Shown: positions 1 to 5,806 of the stretch, in pieces
How positions within the stretch are numbered: the first letter of the stretch is position 1
How the letters are laid out: the number at the start of each line of letters is the position of its first letter
Assembly (NCBI GenBank): GCA_002938045.1
Contig: PTLJ01000076.1
Coordinates: 1-7,162 of the forward strand
Source: Alphaproteobacteria bacterium MarineAlpha3_Bin4
Lineage (GTDB): Bacteria > Pseudomonadota > Alphaproteobacteria > Rhodospirillales > Casp-alpha2
Direction: 5' to 3'
DNA length: 7,162 bases
Notes under the pieces: generated by a model
Seen by the model: the letters and a program-made list of their open reading frames with translations, nothing else
What the model was told of the DNA's origin: nothing
Databases searched by the model: none
Made by a program: the position numbers and the translations under genes

Positions 1-485
1 TCAAGAACAGTCTTGCGATCCTGCACACGCATCAGATGCGATTGGAAAATTTGCAAGACGTGGTCAAAAAGCTGCCGCTGACCGTGCCGCTCGATGCCTA
101 CTACTTAACCAGCCGTTTCGGTAAGCGTCGCGATCCCATCAATCGGCGGTGGGCGGCTCACTACGGTATTGATCTCGGCAGTAGTTTCAAGAGCAAGGTT
201 TATACGACTGCGGCAGGTGTCGTGTCTTATGCTGGCTGGAAGGGAAAATATGGCAAGCTAGTTGAAGTCAATCACGGCGCGGGTCTCAAGACACGATATG
301 GGCATCTTCATAAAATCTTCGTAAAGAAGGGACAAAAGGTCATATTCCGTCAAAAGATTGGGTTGCTGGGAAACACCGGACGGAGCACAGGCGCTCATCT
401 GCATTATGGGATAGTGTTCAAAGGTAAGTCCAAAAACCCAATGAACTTCATCAAGTCTGGGCGTTATGTTTTCCAAGAGCAGTAA
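1..485 (+). CDS. M23 family metallopeptidase (LytM-type peptidoglycan endopeptidase), 5' end outside window
   Basis: Zinc-dependent endopeptidase expected to cut peptide cross-links of peptidoglycan in the periplasm. The frame is open to the left edge (codons run from base 3), and the ATG at 36 lies in what looks like the end of a helical linker, so the true start is probably upstream and the visible part is the C-terminal catalytic domain. Numbering from the Met at 36, the Zn-site motif HYGID gives H42 and D46, YGHL gives H90, and the HLH motif gives H121 and H123; together these are the full LytM metal and catalytic set, so the enzyme should be active rather than a degenerate LytM factor. 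SRFGKRRDP before the domain is typical of the family. Family members usually carry an N-terminal membrane segment and coiled coil, which would lie outside the window. The last 20 bp overlap the bactofilin gene, implying co-expression and joint function in localised wall remodelling. The family is certain; the precise cleavage specificity is not visible. Confidence 0.93.
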   Translation, partial: KNSLAILHTHQMRLENLQDVVKKLPLTVPLDAYYLTSRFGKRRDPINRRWAAHYGIDLGSSFKSKVYTTAAGVVSYAGWKGKYGKLVEVNHGAGLKTRYGHLHKIFVKKGQKVIFRQKIGLLGNTGRSTGAHLHYGIVFKGKSKNPMNFIKSGRYVFQEQ

Positions 486-990
486 AGGGACCGCTGACCC
501 AATCGAGCACAAGGTAATGGTGAAACCGGCGCCGCCCTCGATCCTCAGCGTTGATCTCCATGTCGTCGGCGATTTAAACGGAGACGGCGAAGTGCAAATT
601 GACGGCGCGGTCGACGGCAACATTCGGGCTAAATCTCTGTTGATCGGTGAGACGGCTCACATAAAGGGCGAGATAATCGCTGATTCTCTACGCGTGCATG
701 GTACCGTCAGCGGCCATATTAAGGCGCGCTCGGTCGTCCTGGGCGCAACGGCGTATGTGGTCGGCGATATCTTTCACGAAGAACTGGCAATCGAGACCGG
801 CGCTTTCCTTGAAGGGCATTGCAAGCGCATCGCCAAGCCAAAAGACAGCGTCAAGCTACAAGACAGCAACACCAGCAAGATCAACGTCGTCACAGACGAC
901 TCCACCAAGACCCAGAGTACTGTCAATCAGCCCAAGGCCGGTGAGCCAAGCGCTGCGCCCAAAAGTGGGCCGTTGCCGGCGACCGGCTGA
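466..990 (+). CDS. Bactofilin (polymer-forming cytoskeletal protein, DUF583)
   Basis: Bactofilins self-assemble without nucleotide into membrane-associated filaments that recruit cell-wall enzymes. The 174-residue protein has three parts. An N-terminal segment begins MFSKSSK. A central beta-helix at about residues 27-119 is made of short repeats with regularly spaced G and hydrophobic residues (GDLNGDGEVQIDG, GTVSGHIKA, ending IETGAFLEG). A tail at about 120-174, rich in K, S, T and P, looks disordered. MFSK with Lys at position 7 resembles the N-terminal membrane-targeting sequence described for Caulobacter BacA, which supports the ATG at 466 despite no clear Shine-Dalgarno sequence. The next Met (residue 18) would remove this segment. 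The gene starts inside the end of the M23 peptidase gene, so translation is probably coupled. In relatives such neighbours form a functional pair in which the bactofilin positions the hydrolase. It could be named bacA-like, but the paralogue cannot be fixed from sequence alone. Confidence 0.95.
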   Translation: MFSKSSKGTADPIEHKVMVKPAPPSILSVDLHVVGDLNGDGEVQIDGAVDGNIRAKSLLIGETAHIKGEIIADSLRVHGTVSGHIKARSVVLGATAYVVGDIFHEELAIETGAFLEGHCKRIAKPKDSVKLQDSNTSKINVVTDDSTKTQSTVNQPKAGEPSAAPKSGPLPATG

Positions 991-999
991 AGCCGCCCA
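966..999 (+). terminator. Possible weak terminator hairpin at bactofilin 3' end
   Basis: GCCGG (975-979) and CCGGC (983-987) can pair over a 3-base loop next to the bactofilin stop codon. Outer arms TGGGC (966-970) and GCCCA (995-999) can add a second stem, followed by the modest T-rich run ATTTCTT. The site lies in the 43-bp convergent gap and the end of the gene. The tract of T residues is short and part of the stem is coding, so this is tentative. Confidence 0.28.
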
Positions 1000-1033
1000 A
1001 TTTCTTCAGAACTCGGAAATATCTTTGAACCTC

Positions 1034-2029
1034 TTACAATTCACCGAGCACGCGCGAGAAGGTGTCCGCGTCCACGTTTCCACCTGAACAGACGACCGCA
1101 ACTGTTTTGTCACGGCAGTCGAACACTCCCGACAATGCTGCCGCCAGCGCCACCGCTCCACCTGGCTCAACAATCAACTTTAGCCGATCATAGGCCTGAC
1201 GCATGGCATCCGATACTTGCGCATCGCTGACTACAAGCCCACCGGCAAGCAGACGCTTGTTGATGGAGAATGTCAGCTCCCCCGGCATCGGCGCCTGTAA
1301 TGCGTCGCAGAACGACCTGCAATCCGGGTCGACTCGCAATCGCTCGCCCGCCGCTAGCGATCGGGCTGTGTCATCAAAACCTTCCGGCTCGACGGAATAC
1401 ACATCCGTCTCGGGCATCTCCTCGGCAAAGACAGTGGCGCAGCCGGAGATCAGCCCACCGCCGCCGCAACAAACCAAAACCGCATCGAGGGAAATATCAC
1501 GTTCGCGTGATTGCTCGGCGATTTCCAGCCCGGTGGTTCCCTGACCGGCGATGATACGCGGATCCTCGTAGGGTCGGATCAATGCCGCACTTCTTACTTC
1601 CGCGATTTGCTCAGCAATGGCTTCGCGATCTTCGTTGTAACGATCATAGAAAACGACCTCAGCGCCGAAGGACTGGGTATTCTCGATCTTCACCCGGGGC
1701 GCATCCTCGGGCATCACAATAACCGCCAGAATTCCAAGAATTTGCGCCGCCGACGCCACTCCCTGGGCATGATTTCCAGACGAATAGGCTACCACGCCAT
1801 GGGCCATGTCCTCTTCTGTTAGCCGCGACACTGTATTAAAGGCGCCGCGGAACTTGAACGAACCTGTGCGCTGCAGGGGCTCGGCCTTGATCAACAAGCG
1901 GCCGCCCGAAATTTCGTTTAGATGCGAAGATTCCAAAAGCGGCGTCCGTACCGCATAGGGAGCTATACGGTCGGCCGCCGATCTGACGTCTTCAATGTCC
2001 GGTGCGGTCGGCAATGGCAAGTTTGCCAT
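1034..2029 (-). CDS. PLP-dependent threonine/serine dehydratase (serine-racemase-like, single domain)
   Basis: Fold-type II PLP enzyme expected to deaminate L-threonine or L-serine to the 2-oxo acid and ammonia in the cytoplasm. The PLP lysine is K59 in GSFKFRGA, the substrate loop is SSGNHAQG (83-90), the phosphate loop is CGGGGLISG (188-196), and SGGN (315-318) places S315 at the pyridine nitrogen. At 331 residues it ends after the catalytic domain and lacks the C-terminal ACT-type regulatory domain of biosynthetic IlvA, so isoleucine feedback control is not expected. Two details point to the serine racemase branch: S84 where IlvA and TdcB have Ala, and E214 with D220, matching the divalent-metal site spacing of serine racemases. 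Serine racemase or threo-3-hydroxyaspartate ammonia-lyase are therefore real alternatives. The start is fixed by GGAGG six bases upstream. It is the last gene of a three-gene operon and overlaps the hydrolase gene by 38 bp. Confidence 0.9.
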   Translation of the reverse strand: MANLPLPTAPDIEDVRSAADRIAPYAVRTPLLESSHLNEISGGRLLIKAEPLQRTGSFKFRGAFNTVSRLTEEDMAHGVVAYSSGNHAQGVASAAQILGILAVIVMPEDAPRVKIENTQSFGAEVVFYDRYNEDREAIAEQIAEVRSAALIRPYEDPRIIAGQGTTGLEIAEQSRERDISLDAVLVCCGGGGLISGCATVFAEEMPETDVYSVEPEGFDDTARSLAAGERLRVDPDCRSFCDALQAPMPGELTFSINKRLLAGGLVVSDAQVSDAMRQAYDRLKLIVEPGGAVALAAALSGVFDCRDKTVAVVCSGGNVDADTFSRVLGEL

Positions 2030-2870
2030 TAAGAACCTCCAGAACCTCGGGTTCGCTCAATGTCGGTGCGTGTCCAACGCCAGCGACGGTGACTTGGATC
2101 AGTCCGGGCATGACCTTAGCCATGCGGCGAAACGTCGGTTCCGACAGTATATCCGAAAGGCCACCGCGAACAGCAACTAGTGGAACCTTGCCAAGAGCGA
2201 GGAACAACTGCCACAGGTCGACTGTGTCGCCAGCGGCAGCGAGTATGGGCTTGAGGATTGCGTCGTCCCAATCATAAACTATGTCACCGTTTTTGCACTT
2301 GCGATAGGTGCCTCGAGCCATTCGCAGCCAGTCCTCTTCATCTTGCGCCGGCCGATCGGGAAAGAACGTCTTTAATCGCGCAACCGCCGCATCCCAGTCC
2401 CGCAGCGGCATCTCGGCCCGCATGTATTTGATAATCTTGGTCAACCCCGCCGCTTCAATTTCCGGTCCGACGTCGTTCAACAGAGCACCAGCAAGGCTCG
2501 TGGGTATTGCGGCTGCCATCGCCATGGCGATGATGCCGCCAAGCGACGTCCCGACGACGAACGCGCGTTGCACGCCAAGCGCCGCGAGAACATGGCGAAC
2601 GTCGTTGACGTAGGTTATTGGAATATAATTGCGCCAATCGTGATCGTAATCGGACCGGCCGCGCCCCCGGTAGTCCAAGCTCAGGACCCGCCGCTGACCG
2701 CAAAGATGCAAAGCGAGGGCATGGAAGTCCCTCGAATTACGGGTCAGGCCGGCCAGGCAAAGCACCACCGTTGCAGAACTGGCCGCATTGCCGTAGTCCC
2801 GAACGTATAGACCAAGCCCGTCCTGCGACGTGATTCGGTGCTCCCTAAAATCGGTATTTTTGTCACCCAC
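1992..2870 (-). CDS. Alpha/beta hydrolase of unknown substrate
   Basis: A cytoplasmic alpha/beta hydrolase of 292 residues with no signal peptide. The oxyanion-hole region is CLAGLTRNSRDF (38-49), the nucleophile elbow GTSLGG gives S109, the acid is probably D240 in RGGLSDIL, and the base is H267 in GVGHAPTL. LNDVGPEIE (131-139) leads into a cap domain at about 140-220. Ser as nucleophile argues for esterase, lactonase or C-C hydrolase chemistry and against a haloalkane or fluoroacetate dehalogenase, which use Asp. The start is a GTG at 2870; an in-frame TGA lies five codons upstream and is the stop of the preceding dehalogenase gene, leaving a 12-bp gap. No strong Shine-Dalgarno is seen, so translation may depend on ribosomes terminating on the upstream gene. 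The reading frame overlaps the start of the dehydratase gene downstream. The fold is certain; the substrate cannot be named. Confidence 0.88.
   Translation of the reverse strand: MGDKNTDFREHRITSQDGLGLYVRDYGNAASSATVVLCLAGLTRNSRDFHALALHLCGQRRVLSLDYRGRGRSDYDHDWRNYIPITYVNDVRHVLAALGVQRAFVVGTSLGGIIAMAMAAAIPTSLAGALLNDVGPEIEAAGLTKIIKYMRAEMPLRDWDAAVARLKTFFPDRPAQDEEDWLRMARGTYRKCKNGDIVYDWDDAILKPILAAAGDTVDLWQLFLALGKVPLVAVRGGLSDILSEPTFRRMAKVMPGLIQVTVAGVGHAPTLSEPEVLEVLNGKLAIADRTGH
2036..2040 (-). promoter_or_regulatory. Shine-Dalgarno site of the dehydratase gene
   Basis: On the minus strand GGAGG is followed by a 6-base spacer and the ATG at 2029. It lies inside the coding end of the alpha/beta hydrolase gene and decides the dehydratase start despite the 38-bp gene overlap. 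Confidence 0.8.
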
Positions 2871-2882
2871 CGGTGCGTCTTG

Positions 2883-3575
2883 TCACAGGCCAAGGATTGA
2901 TGGCAGTTCGGCTAAGGTCTTGATCACGTGCTCCTCCCGCCCCGGAATGCGCTCATGTGGCTGCCCAAAGCGATTAACCCAGACGACCTGAAACCCGAAG
3001 TTAGCAGCCGCTGCAGCGTCCCAGGCGTTCGAAGACATGAAACAGATCTCCACGGCGCTGATATTAAGCCCGTCAACAGCCATCTGATAGACACTGGGAT
3101 GCGGCTTGTAGATGCCAACACTATCAACCGAAAAGACGGCATCCAAAGACTCGGAGATGCCAGCATTGTCGATAGCGGAATCAAGCATCTTCAATGAGCC
3201 ATTGGAAAGGATCGCGGTCTTCATTCCGCCCGCCCTGAGGCGGTTAAGGACATCCGCAACCTCTGGATAGGCATCCAAACGCATGTAGATATTCATCAAT
3301 TTCTCACGCAGGGATGGGTCATCGATGCCAAGCGCGGCAAGCGCATAATCGAGTCCGTCACCGGTGATTTGCCAAAACTCCACGTATTCGTCCATGAGAC
3401 TGCGGAGCCAGGAGTATTCAAGCTGGCGTGTACGCCAGATTTGCGTCAATGCATCTGCCTTGCCACCAAGGTCGTCCTGGCAATGCGCTGCAGCCGCAGC
3501 CACATCGAACAACGTTCCGTAAGCGTCGAAAACGCATGCGCCGATATTTTGCATTGCGTTAGCCATAGCGTTCAA
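2883..3575 (-). CDS. (S)-2-haloacid dehalogenase, HAD superfamily type II
   Basis: Expected to hydrolyse (S)-2-haloalkanoic acids to (R)-2-hydroxyalkanoic acids through an aspartyl ester. The catalytic positions known from the Pseudomonas L-DEX enzyme are all present: D17 and T21 in VFDAYGTLFD, R48 in QIWRTRQLEY, S124 in LSNGS, K157 and Y163 in YKPHPSVY, and S181, N183 and D186 in SSNAWD. EYSWLRSLMDEYV (53-65) also matches the family closely. At 230 residues it has normal length with no signal peptide. The start is uncertain: TTG at 3575 has AAGAG five bases upstream; ATG at 3566 (codon 4) or ATG at 3554 (codon 8) are alternatives, and the last would put the nucleophile at residue 10 as in L-DEX. 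It is the first gene of a three-gene operon behind its own promoter. The natural substrate may be a non-halogenated phosphate or other acid, but the motif set favours dehalogenation. Confidence 0.9.
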   Translation of the reverse strand: MNAMANAMQNIGACVFDAYGTLFDVAAAAAHCQDDLGGKADALTQIWRTRQLEYSWLRSLMDEYVEFWQITGDGLDYALAALGIDDPSLREKLMNIYMRLDAYPEVADVLNRLRAGGMKTAILSNGSLKMLDSAIDNAGISESLDAVFSVDSVGIYKPHPSVYQMAVDGLNISAVEICFMSSNAWDAAAAANFGFQVVWVNRFGQPHERIPGREEHVIKTLAELPSILGL

Positions 3576-3601
3576 AATCTCTCTTACATCTGTTGCCGCG
3601 G

Positions 3602-3630
3602 ATTATTGGTCTGCAAACGTTGTCGGTCAA
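3602..3630 (-). promoter_or_regulatory. Sigma70-like promoter of the dehalogenase operon
   Basis: Reading the minus strand, a -35 element TTGACC (complement of 3625-3630) is followed after exactly 17 bases by a -10 element AATAAT (complement of 3602-3607). Each differs by one base from consensus. Transcription would start near 3595, leaving about 20 to 30 bases of leader before the dehalogenase start. It lies in the 71-bp gap behind the transglycosylase stop codon, so the operon need not depend on read-through. Confidence 0.6.
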
Positions 3631-3643
3631 TCAAACGGTCAAT
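3624..3643. repeat. 8-bp tandem direct repeat overlapping the operon -35 element
   Basis: CGGTCAAT occurs at 3624-3631 and again at 3636-3643, a 12-bp repeat period. On the minus strand the promoter-proximal copy (3624-3631) contains the -35 hexamer and the other copy lies just upstream. This is where an activator or repressor with tandem half-sites could bind. A chance repeat, or an alternative -35, cannot be excluded. Confidence 0.45.
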
Positions 3644-3646
3644 AAC

Positions 3647-5623
3647 CTAGTTGTGAAGATCGTTATCCAGGGACAGGGCGATCTCTGTTTCCGCAAGGCG
3701 CATTCGATAGACCTGGAGATTCTCGAGCACCCGCTGCACGTAGTTGCGTGTTTCCTCAATCGGAATCATCTCGACCCAATCGACGGCATCGATTTCGGTC
3801 TGCCTTGGGTCGCCATTGTTCCGTAGCCAGCGTTTCACACGGCCCGGCCCAGCATTGTACGCTGCAAGCGCCAGCACGTAAGAACCGTTATAATCGTCGA
3901 GCAATTGCGCCAGATAGGCCTGGCCCAGAATTAAGTTGTAGTCAGGTTCATTAGTGAGTTTGTGGCGCGAGTAGCGAACGCCAAGCCGTTTTGCAATCCG
4001 CTTTGCAGTTCGCGGCAAGAGCTGCATTAGGCCCTGCGCCTTCGCGCGACTCTCGGCGTTGATCTGGAATGCGCTTTCTTGTCGAATGATAGCAAGCACC
4101 AGCGCCGATTCCGGTCGCTTCGCCTCAGCCTTCGGATGCATTGCCGGAGGAGTTACCATTGGATAACCCGATTGCAGCATCTGCATGCCGCTCCGATTCG
4201 CTTTCTTGGCGATGGCGACGGAAAGATCGAGCCTGCCGTGAAACCTTGCTAGTTTGGCCGTCAAGGATTTCCAGCCGCGATCGTCGGACAACTGGCTTAG
4301 GCGCATGATGAAGGGTTTAAGCCGATCACGTTCGCCGATCTCACCCAAAAGACGAATGACGAGGACCAGTTCATGCCCGGAAAACTCTGGCTCGACGCTG
4401 CCATTGACTTCGGGCTCTTCAGGCAGCCGAAGACTGCTCCCGGGCCGCCGCTGAGCGGCAGCTAACTGGCCATAGTAGGTCGTGCGATGCTGGGCCGCAC
4501 GATCGTACCAACCGGCGGCGGCATCGTGATAACCCAACGCTTCTTCCGCGCGGGCGCTCCAATACGCGGCTCGGGCTAGGCTGATCGGATATCGGACCGA
4601 AAAGTATAATTTCGCAAAATGGACCTTGGCTGCCTTGGCGTCGCCCAGGAACCGAAGCGCAATCCATCCCGAGAGCCATTCGGCATCGGCGTAATCGGGG
4701 CCAGCGACGAGTCCGTGGCCAGAGGCAATCTTGTAAGCATCGGTGATATGACCTTTTTTCACGGCTCGGCGCACCAATACAGAGCGTTCCTTCCACCACG
4801 CATCTGGCCGCACCATGTCCGGTGGCGGGTTGAGAACGATTTCGAAGGCATTGTCCTTTCGATTGAGCCGCCGCCAGCGCAGCCGCTCGTAGATCAGACC
4901 TGGGTCGTCTTTATATTCAACCGGTACCTGTTCGATGAGACGGTCAACATTGCCGGCCTTCCTGCGGAGATGAATGCGCGCGTTGCCAAGGGCACGGTAT
5001 CCGGGGTTGACCTTCCAAAGCATCCTCCGCACCGGCCAATAACGTCCTTCCCACAACAGGCGGTCGAGGCGGCGCTGGTGATCGTCGCGGGTCAACAGAT
5101 GCCGAAAGTTCTTATAGAACACGCGCTCGCGAACCTTGGTGAAATTGCCCGCAATCCAAGCTTCACGGAGCACCTCTCGCCCATTCGCCGCTTCGCCGCT
5201 CGCCAACAGCGCGGCACCGAGGCGCGTCATGCCGTCCGCACTCAGCGGCGGGTGATCGGCGAACCAGACAAGCACTTGATCCGCCGGCATATCCGGTTTC
5301 ATCGCTTCTTCGGCACGGTGCCGGAGCCGGACCTGCCCCGGCCAATCGGGGTTCTGCTTGATGAAAGCTGCAACCTGATCAAAGCTGACCTTCGGGCTCG
5401 CACTGGTCAGTCTCGCCCAGGTCAAAAGATTAGCGGCAAGAGGAGCCTTGACCCGCTTGGCAAACTTCCGTGCCATTGTCCAGTTGCTGGTGTCGATAGC
5501 TCGAAGCACTTTCTGCGTCCAAAGTGCGTCACGCTCGGATAGGTGATCGGCAGCCGGTTGGCCAGACGACGCCACGAGCGCAATGGAAGCGAGCACGATT
5601 AGAACGGGCAGGCGCGCAAGCAA
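3647..5623 (-). CDS. slt: Soluble lytic murein transglycosylase (Slt70-like)
   Basis: Periplasmic enzyme that cleaves the glycan strand of peptidoglycan between MurNAc and GlcNAc, forming 1,6-anhydroMurNAc. The 658-residue protein starts with a signal peptide (MLAR, then a hydrophobic stretch to about residue 20). A long helical region at about 30-490 rich in Ala, Leu and Arg resembles the superhelical ring of Slt70. The catalytic SLT domain lies at about 500-640: E516 in IIRQESAF is the catalytic glutamate, followed by QGLMQLLPRTA (530-540), AYNAGPGRV (588-596) and the MIPIEETRNYV motif (619-629). The start is a TTG at 5623, with GAGG ten bases upstream and an in-frame stop five codons upstream; no in-frame ATG exists near the signal peptide, so a non-ATG start is required. 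It is divergent from dapA. Catalytic residues are intact and length is normal for the family. Confidence 0.93.
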   Translation of the reverse strand: MLARLPVLIVLASIALVASSGQPAADHLSERDALWTQKVLRAIDTSNWTMARKFAKRVKAPLAANLLTWARLTSASPKVSFDQVAAFIKQNPDWPGQVRLRHRAEEAMKPDMPADQVLVWFADHPPLSADGMTRLGAALLASGEAANGREVLREAWIAGNFTKVRERVFYKNFRHLLTRDDHQRRLDRLLWEGRYWPVRRMLWKVNPGYRALGNARIHLRRKAGNVDRLIEQVPVEYKDDPGLIYERLRWRRLNRKDNAFEIVLNPPPDMVRPDAWWKERSVLVRRAVKKGHITDAYKIASGHGLVAGPDYADAEWLSGWIALRFLGDAKAAKVHFAKLYFSVRYPISLARAAYWSARAEEALGYHDAAAGWYDRAAQHRTTYYGQLAAAQRRPGSSLRLPEEPEVNGSVEPEFSGHELVLVIRLLGEIGERDRLKPFIMRLSQLSDDRGWKSLTAKLARFHGRLDLSVAIAKKANRSGMQMLQSGYPMVTPPAMHPKAEAKRPESALVLAIIRQESAFQINAESRAKAQGLMQLLPRTAKRIAKRLGVRYSRHKLTNEPDYNLILGQAYLAQLLDDYNGSYVLALAAYNAGPGRVKRWLRNNGDPRQTEIDAVDWVEMIPIEETRNYVQRVLENLQVYRMRLAETEIALSLDNDLHN

Positions 5624-5660
5624 GGATCCGGCACCTCAATATTTAAACCATCGCGATCGA

Positions 5661-5689
5661 ACTGTACGATCACGGACAAAATTTCACAA
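5661..5689 (-). promoter_or_regulatory. Candidate promoter of the lytic transglycosylase gene
   Basis: On the minus strand TTGTGA (complement of 5684-5689) and TACAGT (complement of 5661-5666) are separated by 17 bases, each matching four of six consensus positions. Transcription would start near 5654, giving a leader of about 30 bases before the TTG start. Pairing arms GATCG (5655-5659) and CGATC (5667-5671) flank the -10 element. Confidence 0.35.
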
Positions 5690-5742
5690 GTCGCGCACCA
5701 GTTGCCGCCTTCGCGGGGTTCGCTCGTAATCGCGGCCCGTTC

Positions 5743-5771
5743 TTGCCGCATCATTCGCATGGGAGTAGGGT
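5743..5771 (+). promoter_or_regulatory. Weak candidate promoter of dapA-smpB
   Basis: TTGCCG (5743-5748) and TAGGGT (5766-5771) are spaced by 17 bases and would start transcription near 5778, about 29 bases before dapA. The -10 match is poor. The position and spacing are the main support; the real promoter could lie elsewhere in the 183-bp divergent region 5624-5806. Confidence 0.22.
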
Positions 5772-5795
5772 CGCGCCTGGAACCGGCCAAACCAC

Positions 5796-5800
5796 GGGAG
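5796..5800 (+). promoter_or_regulatory. Shine-Dalgarno site of dapA
   Basis: GGGAG followed by a 6-base A-rich spacer before the ATG at 5807. It fixes the dapA start. Confidence 0.75.
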
Positions 5801-5806
5801 TAAACA

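Noticed and set aside
258..623. 121-codon minus-strand frame opposite the peptidase and bactofilin genes
   Set aside because: Antisense to two confidently identified genes with no motif of its own.
1034..2029. Full biosynthetic IlvA threonine deaminase
   Set aside because: The protein ends after the catalytic domain and lacks the C-terminal regulatory domain; the active-site loop is also SSGNH rather than SAGNH.
1992..2870. Haloalkane or fluoroacetate dehalogenase role for the alpha/beta hydrolase, suggested by its dehalogenase neighbour
   Set aside because: Those enzymes use an Asp nucleophile; the elbow here is GTSLGG with Ser.
4619..5542. 307-codon open frame on the + strand
   Set aside because: It lies wholly antisense to the well-supported transglycosylase gene, its translation shows no recognisable domain, and long antisense frames are common in GC-rich genes.
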